A stretch of DNA of 64,000 bases from Nocardia terrae (GTDB lineage: Bacteria > Actinomycetota > Actinomycetes > Mycobacteriales > Mycobacteriaceae). The notes under the pieces were generated by a model. The model was not told the origin of the DNA. It ran no database searches and worked only from the letters and a program-made list of their open reading frames with translations. The stretch spans positions 186,001 to 250,000 of the forward strand of contig NZ_WRPP01000002.1 in NCBI RefSeq assembly GCF_009760405.1. The letters run 5' to 3'. Both the position numbers and the translations under genes were made by a program. Position 1 is the first letter of the stretch. The number at the start of each line of letters is the position of its first letter. Below are positions 15,811 to 26,708 of this stretch, piece by piece.

Positions 15811-17786
15811 CGGCCACCGTGGCGCGACACGCGAAACCCGCCGACACACCGTTGCGGGACAGCGCTTTCGGTCCCGTCCTGTCCGGGATCGCGACCACGC
15901 TGGTGGGTGTCGCCGGAGTGACCGCCGGGCTGATCGGGGTGTTCGGAGCACCGCGTTCACTGTCGGTGGGCTGGCTGCTGCCGTTGTCGGGGGTGTACCT
16001 GCATCTGGACCGGCTCGGCGGATTCTTCCTCGCGCTCACCGGCGCGGTCGCGATTCCGGTGGGCGCCTACGTGATCGGCTACGCCCGGCGCGAGCACCTG
16101 GGCCCGGTGCCGCTCGCCGTGCTGCCGATCTTCGTCGCCGCCATGCTGGTGGTGCCCGCGGCCGGATCGGTGACCACCTTCCTGCTGGCCTGGGAATCCA
16201 TGGCGATCGCCTCGCTGGTGCTGGTCTTCGCCGAACACCACCGCCGCTCGGCCCGCACGGCCGGAGTCTTCTACGCGGTCATGACACAGCTGGGATTCGC
16301 CGCGATCCTGGCCGGGCTGCTGGTGGCGAGCGCCGCGGCGGGCGGCGCGGACGAGTTCGCGGGCCTGTCCGCGGTGCCGCAGGGCACCCGGGCGGCCGTA
16401 TTCGTGCTCACCGTGGCCGGATTCGGGTCCAAGGCCGGTCTCGTGCCGCTGCACGCCTGGCTGCCGCGTGCCCATCCCGAAGCGCCCAGCCCGGTCTCGG
16501 CACTGATGAGCGCCGCCATGGTGAACCTCGGCGTCTACGGCATCGTGCGCTTCGATCTGCAACTGCTCGGCCCCGGCCCGCGCTGGTGGGGTCTGACCCT
16601 GCTGATCATCGGCGGCATCACGGCCGTCTACGGGGTGCTGCAGGCGTCGGTGGCCGCCGATCTCAAACGGCTGCTGGCCTTCTCGACCACCGAGAACATG
16701 GGCCTGGTGACGCTGGCATTGGGCGCGGCGACGCTGCTGGGCGCGGCCGGATCCACCGCCGCGGCCACCGTCGCCATGGCGGCCGCGCTGCTGCACCTGA
16801 TGGCCCACGCCGCCTTCAAGAGCCTCGGATTCCTGTGCGCCGGCTCGGTCCTGGCCGCCACGGGACTGCGCGACCTGGATCGCCTCGGCGGCCTCGCCCG
16901 CCGCATGCCCGCCACCACGACACTGTTCGGCATCGCCGCGCTGGGTGCGTCGGGACTGCCGCTGGGCGCGGGATTCGTCAGCGAATGGCTGCTGGTGCAA
17001 TCCCTGATCCACACCGGTGCGCAACGTGATCCGGTGGTGACGCTGGCCGCGCCGCTGGCGGTGGGCGCGGTCGCGCTGACCGCCGGGCTGGGCGTGGCGG
17101 CCATGGTGAAGGCGTTCGGGGTCGGCTTCCTGGCCCGCCCGCGTTCCGAGCACGCCGCCGAGGCACGCGAGGCGACGCCGTCGATGATCACCGGAATGGC
17201 CTTGTGCGCGTGTGTGTGCGCGGTGCTGGCGGTGGTCCCCATGGTGGCCGGACCGGCCCTGGAGCGAGTCCTCGGGGAGCTGCCGGTCTCGGCCGCCCGC
17301 GACTTCGCCGGTCTGGGCTGGATGGTCCGACTGCCTGGAATGTCGGGATCCATCTCGCCCGGAGTCCTCGCGCTCACGCTGGCCCTCGCGGTGGCCGCCG
17401 TCGCCACGGCGACCACCCTGCGCGCCCGCCGCAATCCCGCCACCGCGACCCTGCCGCTGTGGGCCTGCGGCGCGGACCAGCCCAGCGCCCGGATGCAATA
17501 CACCGCAACCTCTTTCGCCGAGCCCCTGGAACGGGTCTTCGACGACGTGCTGCGCCCCGACACCGATATCGAGATCACCCCGCTGGCCGAATCCCGATAC
17601 CTGGTCGAGAAGGTCGCCTACCGCGCCCGCCACACCGACACCGTCGAAACCCGGCTCTACCGGCCGGTCGTGCGCGCGGTGCGAACGGCCGCGGTCGCGG
17701 TGGCGCGCGCCCACAACGGCAGCGTCCACCTCTATCTCGCCTACGGCGCGCTGGGCGTGCTGATCGTGCTGGTGGTGTCGCGATGA
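15807..17786 (+). CDS. Antiporter-like membrane subunit (HyfB/NuoL family, Rv0083-like)
   Basis: A 659-residue polytopic protein of the proton-conducting NuoL/MrpA family. Expected features are [13 protein letters not shown] in an early helix (a buried Glu), [31 protein letters not shown] (lysine and proline-rich helix, split here by comment) and [10 protein letters not shown], a Glu after a broken helix. A hydrophilic C-terminal arm ends in one last membrane segment. It is predicted to translocate protons or sodium driven by electron transfer in the peripheral subunits. It overlaps both neighbours by 4 bases. Confidence 0.87.
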   Translation: MTATVARHAKPADTPLRDSAFGPVLSGIATTLVGVAGVTAGLIGVFGAPRSLSVGWLLPLSGVYLHLDRLGGFFLALTGAVAIPVGAYVIGYARREHLGPVPLAVLPIFVAAMLVVPAAGSVTTFLLAWESMAIASLVLVFAEHHRRSARTAGVFYAVMTQLGFAAILAGLLVASAAAGGADEFAGLSAVPQGTRAAVFVLTVAGFGSKAGLVPLHAWLPRAHPEAPSPVSALMSAAMVNLGVYGIVRFDLQLLGPGPRWWGLTLLIIGGITAVYGVLQASVAADLKRLLAFSTTENMGLVTLALGAATLLGAAGSTAAATVAMAAALLHLMAHAAFKSLGFLCAGSVLAATGLRDLDRLGGLARRMPATTTLFGIAALGASGLPLGAGFVSEWLLVQSLIHTGAQRDPVVTLAAPLAVGAVALTAGLGVAAMVKAFGVGFLARPRSEHAAEAREATPSMITGMALCACVCAVLAVVPMVAGPALERVLGELPVSAARDFAGLGWMVRLPGMSGSISPGVLALTLALAVAAVATATTLRARRNPATATLPLWACGADQPSARMQYTATSFAEPLERVFDDVLRPDTDIEITPLAESRYLVEKVAYRARHTDTVETRLYRPVVRAVRTAAVAVARAHNGSVHLYLAYGALGVLIVLVVSR

Positions 17787-18748
17787 CCGCGCTGTCCTAC
17801 CTCGCGGGCGCGGCCCAGATCGGCGGCGTCATGGCCGGAGCCCCGCTGGTGGCGGGCGTCATGCGGCAGGTGCGGGCCCGCGCCGAGGGCCGAGCGGGCG
17901 CGGGCGTCACCCAGCCGTGGCGCGACCTGCGCAAGCAGTTCGGCAAACAGTCCATCATCCCGACCGGCACCACCGTCGTCTTCGCCTGCGCCCCACTGGT
18001 TCTCGCGGGCACCACACTGGTGATCGCCGCCGTCGCACCGCTGGTCGCGACCGGGTCGCCGCTGGACGGGGCGGCCGATCTGTTCGCCGTGGTGGGCCTG
18101 CTGTTCCTCGGCACGGTCGCGCTGACCCTGGCCGGGCTCGACACCGGCACCGCCTTCGGCGGCATGGGGGCCAGCCGGGAGACCGTCATCGCCGCCCTGG
18201 TCGAGCCGACCATCCTGCTGTCGGTGTTCGCCCTCTCGATTCCGGGCGGATCCTCGAATCTCGGTGCGCTGGTGCGCAATACCATCGATCATCCCGGCCG
18301 GGTGGCGACCCTGAGCGCGGTGCTGGCCGCGGCCGCGCTGGTGATCGTCATCATCGCCGAGACCGGCCGGCTGCCGGTGGACAATCCGTCCACGCACCTG
18401 GAGCTGACCATGGTGCACGAGGCCATGATCCTCGAATACGCCGGTCCGCGACTGGCGCTCATCGAATGGGCCGCCGCCATGCGGCTGACCGTGCTGCTGG
18501 CCCTGCTGGCGAATCTGTTCCTGCCCTGGGGCATCGCGGGCGGCGCGCCCGGGGTCGCGGCGGTCGGCCTCGGCGTGCTGGCCATCGCCGCGAAGGTGGT
18601 GGTGCTCGCGGTGGCCCTGGCCTTCGCCGAGGTGTTCATCGCCAAGCTGCGGCTCTTCCGCGTCCCCGAACTGCTCGCCGGTTCGTTCCTGCTGGCGCTG
18701 CTGGCGGTGACCGCGGCCAACTTCTTCACCGCACGAGGGGGAGCATGA
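17783..18748 (+). CDS. hycD: NuoH/HycD-like membrane subunit (Rv0084-like)
   Basis: A 321-residue membrane protein of the NuoH/HycD family, which anchors the peripheral arm and helps form the proton path. The family signatures are visible: [13 protein letters not shown] early on, the [19 protein letters not shown] loop and [14 protein letters not shown]. About eight membrane segments are predicted. It has the same place as hycD in the M. tuberculosis operon and 4-base overlaps on both sides. Confidence 0.9.
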   Translation: MTALSYLAGAAQIGGVMAGAPLVAGVMRQVRARAEGRAGAGVTQPWRDLRKQFGKQSIIPTGTTVVFACAPLVLAGTTLVIAAVAPLVATGSPLDGAADLFAVVGLLFLGTVALTLAGLDTGTAFGGMGASRETVIAALVEPTILLSVFALSIPGGSSNLGALVRNTIDHPGRVATLSAVLAAAALVIVIIAETGRLPVDNPSTHLELTMVHEAMILEYAGPRLALIEWAAAMRLTVLLALLANLFLPWGIAGGAPGVAAVGLGVLAIAAKVVVLAVALAFAEVFIAKLRLFRVPELLAGSFLLALLAVTAANFFTARGGA

Positions 18749-19407
18749 CCGCCAACGGCTATGCCAGCCTGCTCGATTTCGCCGCCGGGGCCATGGTGCT
18801 GGCCGCGGTCTTCGTGGTCTGGCGGCGCGACCTGCGCGCCATCACCTGGCTGCTGGGGGTGCAAGGCGCGGCGTTGGCGGTGATCCCGCTCGCGGAGGGC
18901 GTCCAGCACCGCGACCTGCCGCTGCTGGTGGTCGGCGGCATCGTGCTCGGCCTGCGCGCGGGAGTCCTGCCGTGGCTGCTGGGCCGGGCCGTCGGCGCGG
19001 AACGCGGCGAATACCGTGAGGCCACACCGCTGGTGAACACCGCGGCCTCGCTGCTGATCGCGGCCGCGCTCACCGTGGTGGCATTCGCGGTGACCCGGCC
19101 GCTGGTCAACCTGCAACCCGGACCCGAGACCGCCGCCGTGCCCGCGGCCTTCGCCGTCATCCTCATCGCCCTGTTCGTCATGGCCACCCGCCGCCACGCC
19201 GTCTCCCAGGCGGCCGGATTCCTGATGCTGGACAACGGAATCGCCGCGACCGCCTTCCTGCTCACCGCGGGCGTTCCGCTCATCGTCGAACTCGGGGTGT
19301 CCCTGGACGTGTTCTTCGCGGTGATGGTGATCGGAATCCTCACCGGCCGCCTGCGCCGCACCTTCGGCGGGGCCGATCTCGACCAACTGCGGGAGTTGCA
19401 CGAATGA
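18745..19407 (+). CDS. hycP: HyfE/HycP-like membrane subunit (Rv0085-like)
   Basis: A 220-residue protein with six to seven membrane segments, matching the NuoK-related HyfE subunit called HycP in M. tuberculosis. The segment [15 protein letters not shown] and the C-terminal [19 protein letters not shown] are typical. It lies between hycD and hycQ with 4-base overlaps on both sides. A short hydrophilic tail ([12 protein letters not shown]) faces the cytoplasm by the positive-inside rule. Confidence 0.82.
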   Translation: MTANGYASLLDFAAGAMVLAAVFVVWRRDLRAITWLLGVQGAALAVIPLAEGVQHRDLPLLVVGGIVLGLRAGVLPWLLGRAVGAERGEYREATPLVNTAASLLIAAALTVVAFAVTRPLVNLQPGPETAAVPAAFAVILIALFVMATRRHAVSQAAGFLMLDNGIAATAFLLTAGVPLIVELGVSLDVFFAVMVIGILTGRLRRTFGGADLDQLRELHE

Positions 19408-20870
19408 CCGCGACCATCGTGTCCGCCATGCTCGCGCCCGTCGCCGCCGCGATCGCCGGGGCCCTGGGCGGATGGCGGCGTGCCACAGCGCTTCTCACCG
19501 TCGCCGCCGCGCTGGCCGTCCTGGGGTGCGCGATCGCCCTCGGTATCGGGCTGCACGGCCGCGAGCTGGTCCTGGTCGACGGACTGCTGCGGGCCGACGC
19601 GCTGTCGGTGACCATGCTGAGCGTCATCGGCGTCGTCGGCACCCTCGCCACCTGGGCCGGAATCGGTTACATCGACGCCGAACTGGCCCACGGCCACACC
19701 GACGCGAAAGCGGCTCGCGCCTACGCGGCCCTGGTGCCCACATTCCTGGCGGCCATGGTGGTCGCGGTGTGCGCCAACAACATCGGCGTGATCTGGACCG
19801 CCGTCGAGGCCACCACCGTCGCCACCGCCTTCCTGGTCGGCCACCGCCGCACCAAGGCGGCGCTGGAGGCGACCTGGAAATACGTGGTGATCTGCTCGGT
19901 CGGCATCGTGGTCGCCTTCCTGGGCACCGTGCTGCTGTACTTCGCGGCCCGGCACGCGGGCGCGCCCACCGAGCATGCCCTGGACCTGGATGTATTACTC
20001 ACCCGCGCAACGCATCTCGATCCGGCCGTCACCCGCCTGGCAGCCGGGCTGCTGCTCATCGGCTACTGCGCCAAGGTCGGGCTCGCGCCCTTCCACACCT
20101 GGCTCGCCGACGCCCACAGCCAGGCCCCGGCCCCGGTGTCGGCGCTCATGAGCGGGGTGCTGCTCGCGGTCGCGTTCTCGGTGGTGTTGCGGGTCAAGGC
20201 CGTTGCCGACCCGGCCATCGGAACCACCTACCTGCGCGCCGGTCTGCTCACCCTGGGCCTGCTCACCCTGGCCATCGCGGCGCTGCTGCTCACGGTCACC
20301 CGCGACGTCAAACGCATGCTCGCCTATTCGTCCATGGAGAACATGGGACTGGTCGCGGTCGCCGCGGCCGCCGGGACCCGCCTGGCCATCGCCGCGCTGC
20401 TGCTGCACGTGCTGGCCCACGGCGTCGGCAAGACCGTGCTGTTCCTGTCCACCGGTCCGCTGCAGGCCGCCCACGACTCCACCGCCATCTCCTCGATCAC
20501 CGCGGTGGCGGCCCGATCCCGGGTGCTGGGAACGGCTTTCGCCCTCGGCATGGTGGCGCTGCTCGGACTGCCGCCCTTCGCCCTGTTCGCCAGCGAACTG
20601 GCCATCGCCCGCTCGCTCGCCGACGCCCGATTGGCGTGGGCGCTCGGTGCGGCGCTGCTGCTGATCGCCATCGCCTTCGCCGCCCTGGTCCGCAACAGCA
20701 GCCGAATCCTGTTGGGGCCCGCGCCCTCCGGCGCACCCGCCATCGCCGTGCCCGCGACCCTCGCCACCGCGCTCGCGGTCGGCGTCGCCGCGGCCCTGGC
20801 GCTCGGTGTCACCGCCGGACCGCTCACCGACCTGTTCACCACCGCCGCACAGCAGGTGGCCGCCCGATGA
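19404..20870 (+). CDS. hycQ: HyfF/HycQ-like antiporter subunit (Rv0086-like)
   Basis: A 488-residue polytopic protein of the NuoL/NuoN/MrpD family with about 14 membrane segments. The functional signatures are a Glu in [35 protein letters not shown] followed by APVSALMSG, and [10 protein letters not shown]. It is the second antiporter-like subunit in the operon, so the complex has two potential ion paths. The start ATG 19404 overlaps the hycP stop. Confidence 0.88.
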   Translation: MTATIVSAMLAPVAAAIAGALGGWRRATALLTVAAALAVLGCAIALGIGLHGRELVLVDGLLRADALSVTMLSVIGVVGTLATWAGIGYIDAELAHGHTDAKAARAYAALVPTFLAAMVVAVCANNIGVIWTAVEATTVATAFLVGHRRTKAALEATWKYVVICSVGIVVAFLGTVLLYFAARHAGAPTEHALDLDVLLTRATHLDPAVTRLAAGLLLIGYCAKVGLAPFHTWLADAHSQAPAPVSALMSGVLLAVAFSVVLRVKAVADPAIGTTYLRAGLLTLGLLTLAIAALLLTVTRDVKRMLAYSSMENMGLVAVAAAAGTRLAIAALLLHVLAHGVGKTVLFLSTGPLQAAHDSTAISSITAVAARSRVLGTAFALGMVALLGLPPFALFASELAIARSLADARLAWALGAALLLIAIAFAALVRNSSRILLGPAPSGAPAIAVPATLATALAVGVAAALALGVTAGPLTDLFTTAAQQVAAR

Positions 20871-22345
20871 ACCGGACCCGCCGCCTGGTCGCCGTCGACG
20901 ACCTCACCGACGCCGCCGAGGAGCTGCTCGGCGCGGGCTACCGGCTGGCCCTGGTGGCCGCCCATGACGACGGCCGCCCGCCGCTGCGCGTGGTCCACCT
21001 GTTCCTGGCCGGACGCCCCGACCGCCGCGTCGAACTGGAATGCCTGCTGCCCGTGCACGATCCGGTGCTGCCGTCGCTGGCCTACATGTCCTTTCCCGCC
21101 GGACGGTTCGAACGCGAGATGCGCGACCTGTACGGGATCGGATTGCGCGGGCATCCCCGGCCGCGCCGCCTGGTGCGGCACGCGCACTGGCCCGAGGACT
21201 GGCACCCCATGCGCGCCGACGCGCCGACCACCCCACCCGAATTCGGCGGCTCCGGGGAGCTGCGCTTCCTCACCGTCGGCGGCGAGGGCGTCTACGAGAT
21301 CCCCGTCGGCCCGGTGCACGCCGGGTTGATCGAGCCCGGGCACTTCCGGTTCTCGGTGGTGGGGGAGACCGTGGTGCGGCTCAAGGCCAGGCTCTGGTAC
21401 GTCCACCGCGGCATCGAACGGCTCTTCCACGGCCGATCGGCCACCGGCGCAACCGAACTGGCCGAGCGGGTCAGCGGCGACAGCTCGGCCGCGCACGCGC
21501 TGGCCCACTGCCTGGCGGTCGAAGAGGCGTGCGGTGCAACCGTTCCCGAGGACGCACAGCGGCTGCGTGCCCTGCTGGTGGAGCTCGAGCGGCTCTACAA
21601 CCATGCCGCCGACCTGGGCGCGCTGGCCAACGACGTGGGCTTCGGACTGGCCAACGCGCATGCGCTGCGGCTGCGCGAGGAACTCCTGCGGATCAATGCC
21701 GAGGTCACCGGACATCGATTGCTGCGCGGCGCGATCCGCCCCGGCGGAGTGACCCTGCGGCGACTGCCCGACCCCGCCCGGCTGGCGTCCCTCGCGGCCG
21801 ACCTGGCCGAGCTGACCACCCTGACCCTCGGCAACGGCATCATCTACGACCGCTTCGCGGGCACCGGTGTGCTGGCCGCCGACGACGCCCGGGCGCTGGG
21901 CTGCCTGGGTTGTCCGGCGCGCGCGAGCGGTCTGGTCACCGACGCCCGCCTGGACCATCCCGTCGTCGAGCTGCCGATCGAGGAGATCCGCGCCGAGACC
22001 GGCGACGTGCTCGCCCGCTACACGGTCCGGCGCGACGAGTTCGCGGCCTCGGTCGCACTGGTCACCGAGATCGTCGTGAACCACCGTGGCCGAACGGAAT
22101 TCACCGGCGACCTCGACACCGGTCCGCGCGTCGGCAGCGGTGTCGGCATCGTCGAGGGCTGGCGCGGCACCATCGTGCACCGCGTGGAGATCGACGACGC
22201 CGGCCGCCTCACCCGCGCCAAGATCGTCGACCCGTCGTGGTTCAACTGGCCTGCCCTCCCGGTGGCCATGAGCGAGACGATCGTGCCCGACTTCCCCTTG
22301 GTCAACAAGAGCTTCAACCTGTCCTACGCGGGAAATGATCTGTAA
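20867..22345 (+). CDS. hycE: Hydrogenase-large-subunit-like protein without Ni-binding cysteines (Rv0087-like)
   Basis: A 492-residue fusion of a NuoC-like N-terminal domain (about 1-110, with FEREMRDLYGI) and a NuoD/hydrogenase large-subunit domain. In [NiFe] hydrogenases the metal is held by RxCGxC near the N-terminal side and DPCxxC near the end. Here the first motif reads RVSGDSS (about residues 201-207) and the second DPSWFNW (about 455), so all four cysteines are gone. The protein therefore cannot hold a normal NiFe site and belongs with energy-converting-hydrogenase-related (Ehr) complexes. The symbol is kept only for synteny with M. tuberculosis. Confidence 0.87.
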   Translation: MNRTRRLVAVDDLTDAAEELLGAGYRLALVAAHDDGRPPLRVVHLFLAGRPDRRVELECLLPVHDPVLPSLAYMSFPAGRFEREMRDLYGIGLRGHPRPRRLVRHAHWPEDWHPMRADAPTTPPEFGGSGELRFLTVGGEGVYEIPVGPVHAGLIEPGHFRFSVVGETVVRLKARLWYVHRGIERLFHGRSATGATELAERVSGDSSAAHALAHCLAVEEACGATVPEDAQRLRALLVELERLYNHAADLGALANDVGFGLANAHALRLREELLRINAEVTGHRLLRGAIRPGGVTLRRLPDPARLASLAADLAELTTLTLGNGIIYDRFAGTGVLAADDARALGCLGCPARASGLVTDARLDHPVVELPIEEIRAETGDVLARYTVRRDEFAASVALVTEIVVNHRGRTEFTGDLDTGPRVGSGVGIVEGWRGTIVHRVEIDDAGRLTRAKIVDPSWFNWPALPVAMSETIVPDFPLVNKSFNLSYAGNDL

Positions 22346-22374
22346 CCCGGTCCGGCGATGATTGTCCTGCTTGC

Positions 22375-22380
22375 TAAACT
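22375..22380 (+). promoter_or_regulatory. -10 box of the ArsR gene
   Basis: TAAACT ends 8 bases before the GTG at 22389, fitting a leaderless start. The surrounding TGCTAAAC also occurs about 75 bases before the first Ehr gene (near 15257), and CTAAACT recurs before the PEP carboxykinase gene. Confidence 0.4.
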
Positions 22381-22388
22381 CTGCAACT

Positions 22389-22718
22389 GTGCCAGGAATG
22401 CAACGGCCGCTGTATCAAATGAAGGCGGACTTCTTCAAGACGCTGGGTCATCCGGTCCGCATCCGCGTCCTCGAACTGCTCAGCCAGCGTGACCACGCCG
22501 TCTCCGAGATGCTCGTGGAGATCGGCGTCGAGGCCGCCAACCTGTCCCAGCAGTTGTCGATTCTGCGCCGCGCCGGACTGGTCACCGCCCGCCGCGAAGG
22601 GCTCTCGGTCACCTACGAACTGACCTCGCCGCAGGTCGCCGAACTGCTGGCGGTCGCCCGGGTCATCCTCACCGGTGTCGTCACCGGCCAGGCCGAGGCC
22701 CTCGAACAACCCGCCTAG
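22389..22718 (+). CDS. ArsR/SmtB family regulator (Rv0081-like)
   Basis: A 109-residue winged-helix regulator: FFKTLGHPVRIRVLELLSQRD, then the recognition helix region VEAANLSQQLSILRRAGLVTARREG. No metal-binding ELCVCDL-type box is seen, so it probably senses something other than a metal through that site. In M. tuberculosis the equivalent Rv0081, a hub regulator of the hypoxia response, lies before the operon; here it lies 43 bases after hycE. GTG 22389 is used; ATG 22398 is also possible. Confidence 0.87.
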   Translation: MPGMQRPLYQMKADFFKTLGHPVRIRVLELLSQRDHAVSEMLVEIGVEAANLSQQLSILRRAGLVTARREGLSVTYELTSPQVAELLAVARVILTGVVTGQAEALEQPA

Positions 22719-22719
22719 C

Positions 22720-22749
22720 CGACCCCCGTTCGATTCGAACAGGGGGTCG
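22720..22749 (+). terminator. Hairpin terminator after the ArsR gene
   Basis: CGACCCCCGTTCG pairs with CGAACAGGGGGTCG around a 3-base loop, with a single bulged A. It starts two bases after the stop. There is no U-run, as often in high-GC actinobacteria, and it separates the Ehr/ArsR unit from pckG. Confidence 0.7.
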
Positions 22750-22814
22750 CCGACCTCGCTGATTTCCTGTTTTCTAAACTACATACCTAGTTGTTTCGTG
22801 AAGAAAGGTTCGCC

Positions 22815-24644
22815 GTGCCCGAACGTATCTCCGCGGTCGCCACCGCACCGGCTCCGACCGACCATTCCGGCATCCTGACCTGGGTCGAGGAGATCGCCGA
22901 GTTGACCGCGCCCGAGCGCGTCGTCTTCTGCGACGGGTCTCGCGAGGAGTGGGATCGGCTCACCGGGGAACTGGTGGCCAAGGGGACCTTCGTGCCGCTG
23001 GCGGCCAAGCCCAACTCGTTCTGGTGCGTGTCGGATCCCGACGACGTGGCGCGCGTGGAGGACCGGACCTTCATCTGCTCGGAGCACGAGAGCGATGCCG
23101 GACCGACCAACAACTGGGTGGACCCGGTCGACATGCGCACGGTCATGACCGAGCACTACCGGGGCGCGATGGCCGGGCGGACCATGTACGTGATCGCCTA
23201 CTGCATGGGACCGCTGGACGCCGGCGAGCCGAAATACGGTGTGCAGATCACCGATTCGGAATACGTCGCGGTGTCGATGCAGATCATGACCCGCTCCGGC
23301 GCGCAGGTGTGGGAGAAGCTCACGCAGGGAACGGAGTTCGTGAAATGCCTGCACTCGGTGGGGATGCCGCTGACCGATGGACACGCCGATGTGGCGTGGC
23401 CCTGCGACAAGACGAAGTACATCGCGCACTTTCCCGAGTCCCGCACGATCTGGAGCTACGGGTCCGGCTACGGCGGCAACGCCTTGCTCGGCAAGAAGTG
23501 CTTCGCGCTGCGCATCGCCTCGGTGCTGGGCCGCGACGAGGGCTGGCTGGCCGAGCACATGCTCATCCTGAAACTGACCTCGCCGCAGGGTAGGACGCAC
23601 TACATCGCCGCGGCGTTCCCGTCCTCGTGCGGCAAGACCAACCTGGCCATGCTCGAGCCCACGCTGCCCGGCTGGAAGGCCGAGACCGTCGGCGACGACA
23701 TCGCCTGGATGCGTTTCGGGGCCGACGGGCGGCTCTACGCGGTCAACCCGGAGGCCGGATTCTTCGGCGTCGCACCGGGAACCGGCGCGAAGACCAACCC
23801 CAATGCCATCGCCACCATCGAGGCGGGCAACTCCATCTTCACCAACACCGCCCGCACCGACAACGGCGACGCCTGGTGGGAGGGCCTGACCGAGCAGCCC
23901 CCGGCCCACCTCGTCGACTGGCACGGCGAAGACTGGACGCCTGCGTCCGGAACCGCTGCCGCGCACCCGAACTCGCGCTACTGCACCCCGATCGAGCAGT
24001 GCCCGTCGGTCGCACCCGAATGGAACGACCCGCGCGGCGTGCCGATCTCGGCGATCTTCTTCGGCGGGCGCCGGGCCACCACCATCCCGCTGGTCGCCGA
24101 GTCCTTCGACTGGGCGCACGGCGTGTTCACCGCGTCGGTGCTGTCCTCGGAGACCACCGCGGCCGCCGCGGGCAAGGTCGGCGTCGTGCGCCGCGACCCG
24201 ATGGCCATGCTCCCGTTCCTGGGCTACCACGTGGGCGACTACTTCGCGCACTGGCTGGCCATGGGCGCGCGCGAGGGCGCGCAGCTGCCGAAGATCTTCC
24301 AGGTCAACTGGTTCCGCCGCAGCGCCGACGGCAAGTTCCTGTGGCCCGGCTTCGGCGACAACGTGCGCGTGCTGAAGTGGGCCCTCGAACGCCTCGAGGG
24401 GACCGCCGAGGCGGTCCGCACCCCGATCGGTTTCGTCCCGACCTCGGAGGCCCTCGATCTCGACGGACTGGGCGCGGGGTATCGCGGCCTCATCGACGCG
24501 GCCCTGGACGTGGACGTCGACGAATGGGTGCGCGAGCTCGAGTCGATCGACGAGTGGTACGCCACCATCGGTGGCAACCGCCTGCCCGACGCCCTGCGCG
24601 CCGAGCTCGCCGCCCTGAAAATGCGTCTGGCCGAGGCGCTCTGA
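22815..24644 (+). CDS. pckG: Phosphoenolpyruvate carboxykinase (GTP)
   Basis: A 609-residue GTP-dependent PEP carboxykinase, close to the usual 606 or so of mycobacteria. It converts oxaloacetate and GTP to PEP, GDP and CO2 in gluconeogenesis. The P-loop is [12 protein letters not shown], with the reactive-cysteine loop typical of the GTP form; the metal/substrate motifs include [13 protein letters not shown] and [12 protein letters not shown] 22815 has an AAAGG Shine-Dalgarno 6 bases upstream. A CTAAACT promoter-like box lies near 22777. A SulP anion transporter follows 2 bases after the stop. Confidence 0.96.
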   Translation: MPERISAVATAPAPTDHSGILTWVEEIAELTAPERVVFCDGSREEWDRLTGELVAKGTFVPLAAKPNSFWCVSDPDDVARVEDRTFICSEHESDAGPTNNWVDPVDMRTVMTEHYRGAMAGRTMYVIAYCMGPLDAGEPKYGVQITDSEYVAVSMQIMTRSGAQVWEKLTQGTEFVKCLHSVGMPLTDGHADVAWPCDKTKYIAHFPESRTIWSYGSGYGGNALLGKKCFALRIASVLGRDEGWLAEHMLILKLTSPQGRTHYIAAAFPSSCGKTNLAMLEPTLPGWKAETVGDDIAWMRFGADGRLYAVNPEAGFFGVAPGTGAKTNPNAIATIEAGNSIFTNTARTDNGDAWWEGLTEQPPAHLVDWHGEDWTPASGTAAAHPNSRYCTPIEQCPSVAPEWNDPRGVPISAIFFGGRRATTIPLVAESFDWAHGVFTASVLSSETTAAAAGKVGVVRRDPMAMLPFLGYHVGDYFAHWLAMGAREGAQLPKIFQVNWFRRSADGKFLWPGFGDNVRVLKWALERLEGTAEAVRTPIGFVPTSEALDLDGLGAGYRGLIDAALDVDVDEWVRELESIDEWYATIGGNRLPDALRAELAALKMRLAEAL

Positions 24645-24646
24645 CC

Positions 24647-26290
24647 GTGGCATCACTACTACCGTCCAGATCCGACTGGGCGCCGGTGAAACGTGCCCCG
24701 GGCGCGGATCTGCTCGCCGGACTCGTCGTCGCGCTGGTGGCGCTGCCGCTGGCGCTGGGCTTCGGCATCAGCTCCGGTCTCGGCGCGGCGGCCGGACTGG
24801 CCACGGCCGTGGTCGCGGGCGCGATCGCCGCGGTGTTCGGCGGCTCCCGATTCCAGGTGACCGGGCCGACCGGGGCCATGACGGTGGTACTGGTGCCGAT
24901 CTTCCATCAGCACGGAGCGAGCGGGGTGCTGGCCGTGGGGCTGCTGGCCGGGCTCGTGCTGGTGGTGCTCGCGGTCGCCGGGGTCGGGCGCGCGGTGCGC
25001 TACATGCCCGCCCCGGTGATCGAGGGTTTCACCGCGGGCATCGCGGTGGTCATCGCGCTGCAACAGTTTCCGTCCGCGCTGGGCGTCGCGCACGCGCACG
25101 GCGAGAAGGTGTGGCAGTCGGCGTTCGACGCGGTGCGGCAGTTCGCCGCGCACCCCGACTGGGTGTCCATCGCCACCGCGTTGGCGGTCGCGGCGGTCCT
25201 GCTGATCGGCGGCCGCTACCTGCCGAAGCTGCCGTTCGCGCTGCTGGCCGTCGTGCTCGCGACGCTGGCGGCCAAGCTGTTCCACCTCGACCTGGCGCTC
25301 ATCGGGACCATCCCGTCCGGATTGCAGGCTCCCACACTGGATTTCCTGCACCTCGACCAGCTCGGCTCGCTGCTCGCCCCCGCGTTGGCGGTCGCTGCGC
25401 TGGCGGCCTTGGAATCACTGCTGTCGGCCACCGCGGCCGACTCCATGGCGGTGGGCACCCGCCACAACCCCGACCGCGAGCTGTTCGGTCAGGGCCTGGC
25501 CAATATCGCCGCGCCACTGTTCGGCGGCGTGCCCGCGACCGGGGCCATCGCGCGCACCGCGGTCAATGTGCGCTCCGGCGCGCGGACCCGGCTGGCCGCG
25601 CTGATCCACGCGGTGGTGCTGGCCGCCATCATCTACCTCGCCTCGAGCCTGGTCGCCTGGATTCCCTTGGCCGCCTTGGCCGGAGTGCTGCTGGCCACCA
25701 CCGTGCGCATGGTGGAGACCGCCTCGCTGGCCGCCATCGCCCGCGCCTCGAAGGGGGACGCCGCGATCATGGCCATCACCTTCGTGGTGACCGTCGCCAT
25801 GGATCTGGTGACCGCCGTCGCCGTCGGCGTCGGTATCGCGGTCGTGCTGGCCTTGCGTTCGGTGGCCAAAGAGGCGCGGCTGCACCAGATTCCGCTCGAC
25901 GACGCCGACCATCTGGCCGAGGAGCACGATCTGCTGCACGACCACATCGTGGCCTACCGCCTCGACGGCCCGCTGTTCTTCGCCGCCGCGCACCGGTTCC
26001 TGCTGGAACTGGCCGAGCTGTCGGATGTGCGCGTGGTCATCCTGCGCATGTCGCATCTGACCGCCCTCGACACCACCGGCGCGCTCACTCTCAAGGACGC
26101 CATCGGCAAGCTCGAGCACCGCGGCATCACCGTGCTCATCTCGGGCCTGCGCGAGGACCACCGGCGTCGCCTGGCCGCGATCGGCGCGCTACCCGCCGAC
26201 GGCGCGGGCCACCTGTTCGAGCACACCCCCGACGCGATCGCCGTCGCCCGCGAACTCGTCGCCAGCCCCGTCGAAAGCAGCCACCGATGA
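24647..26290 (+). CDS. SulP family anion transporter with STAS domain
   Basis: A 547-residue SulP/SLC26-type transporter. Residues 1-400 form the membrane domain with QVTGPTGAMTVVL, an anion-site helix, and ESLLSATAADSM; residues about 430-540 form a cytoplasmic STAS domain with the ALDTTGALTLKDAI loop. Bacterial members move bicarbonate, sulfate or dicarboxylates. It starts 2 bases after pckG and overlaps the DUF5313 gene by 4 bases, so it is probably co-transcribed with PEP carboxykinase, which favours bicarbonate or a C4-dicarboxylate as substrate. This is an inference from position. Confidence 0.87.
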   Translation: MASLLPSRSDWAPVKRAPGADLLAGLVVALVALPLALGFGISSGLGAAAGLATAVVAGAIAAVFGGSRFQVTGPTGAMTVVLVPIFHQHGASGVLAVGLLAGLVLVVLAVAGVGRAVRYMPAPVIEGFTAGIAVVIALQQFPSALGVAHAHGEKVWQSAFDAVRQFAAHPDWVSIATALAVAAVLLIGGRYLPKLPFALLAVVLATLAAKLFHLDLALIGTIPSGLQAPTLDFLHLDQLGSLLAPALAVAALAALESLLSATAADSMAVGTRHNPDRELFGQGLANIAAPLFGGVPATGAIARTAVNVRSGARTRLAALIHAVVLAAIIYLASSLVAWIPLAALAGVLLATTVRMVETASLAAIARASKGDAAIMAITFVVTVAMDLVTAVAVGVGIAVVLALRSVAKEARLHQIPLDDADHLAEEHDLLHDHIVAYRLDGPLFFAAAHRFLLELAELSDVRVVILRMSHLTALDTTGALTLKDAIGKLEHRGITVLISGLREDHRRRLAAIGALPADGAGHLFEHTPDAIAVARELVASPVESSHR

Positions 26291-26685
26291 GCGAGCCCAC
26301 CACCCCGAATCTCTTTCAGCGCCTGCGTTATATCGCCGGCGGCAAGCTCCCGGCGTCGATGTCGCAATGGGTGATCGACGACCTCACCGGCCCGGGCGCG
26401 GCGCGGCGCTACATGCTGCGCGTCCTGATCCCGATCATCCCGCCGCTGTGCCTGTTCCTGCTCATTCCCGGCCCGCTGTGGATGGGGCTGGCCATGATGG
26501 CACTGCTGTACCTGCCCCTGATCTACTTCACGGCCGCCCTCATGTACGTCTTCCGCCGCGCCCGCCTGGCCAAGCACGGCCTCGACCCGGCCCTGGCCGA
26601 CCACCGCGAACGCGAGCGGGCCGCGTCCGCGCGCGAGGTCTACGAACGCGCGCACGGACGCGGGACACCGCCGGGCGGGGCGTAG
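26287..26685 (+). CDS. DUF5313 family membrane protein
   Basis: A 132-residue protein with the DUF5313 pattern common in mycobacteria and nocardiae: RLRYIAGGKLPASMSQWVIDDLTGPG at the N-terminus, two adjacent membrane segments (about 46-88) and a charged C-terminal tail. No function is known. Its ATG overlaps the SulP stop (ATGA), which ties it to that transporter. Confidence 0.8.
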   Translation: MSEPTTPNLFQRLRYIAGGKLPASMSQWVIDDLTGPGAARRYMLRVLIPIIPPLCLFLLIPGPLWMGLAMMALLYLPLIYFTAALMYVFRRARLAKHGLDPALADHRERERAASAREVYERAHGRGTPPGGA

Positions 26686-26708
26686 CGTTCATTCCGGGTG
26701 CGCGCGGA

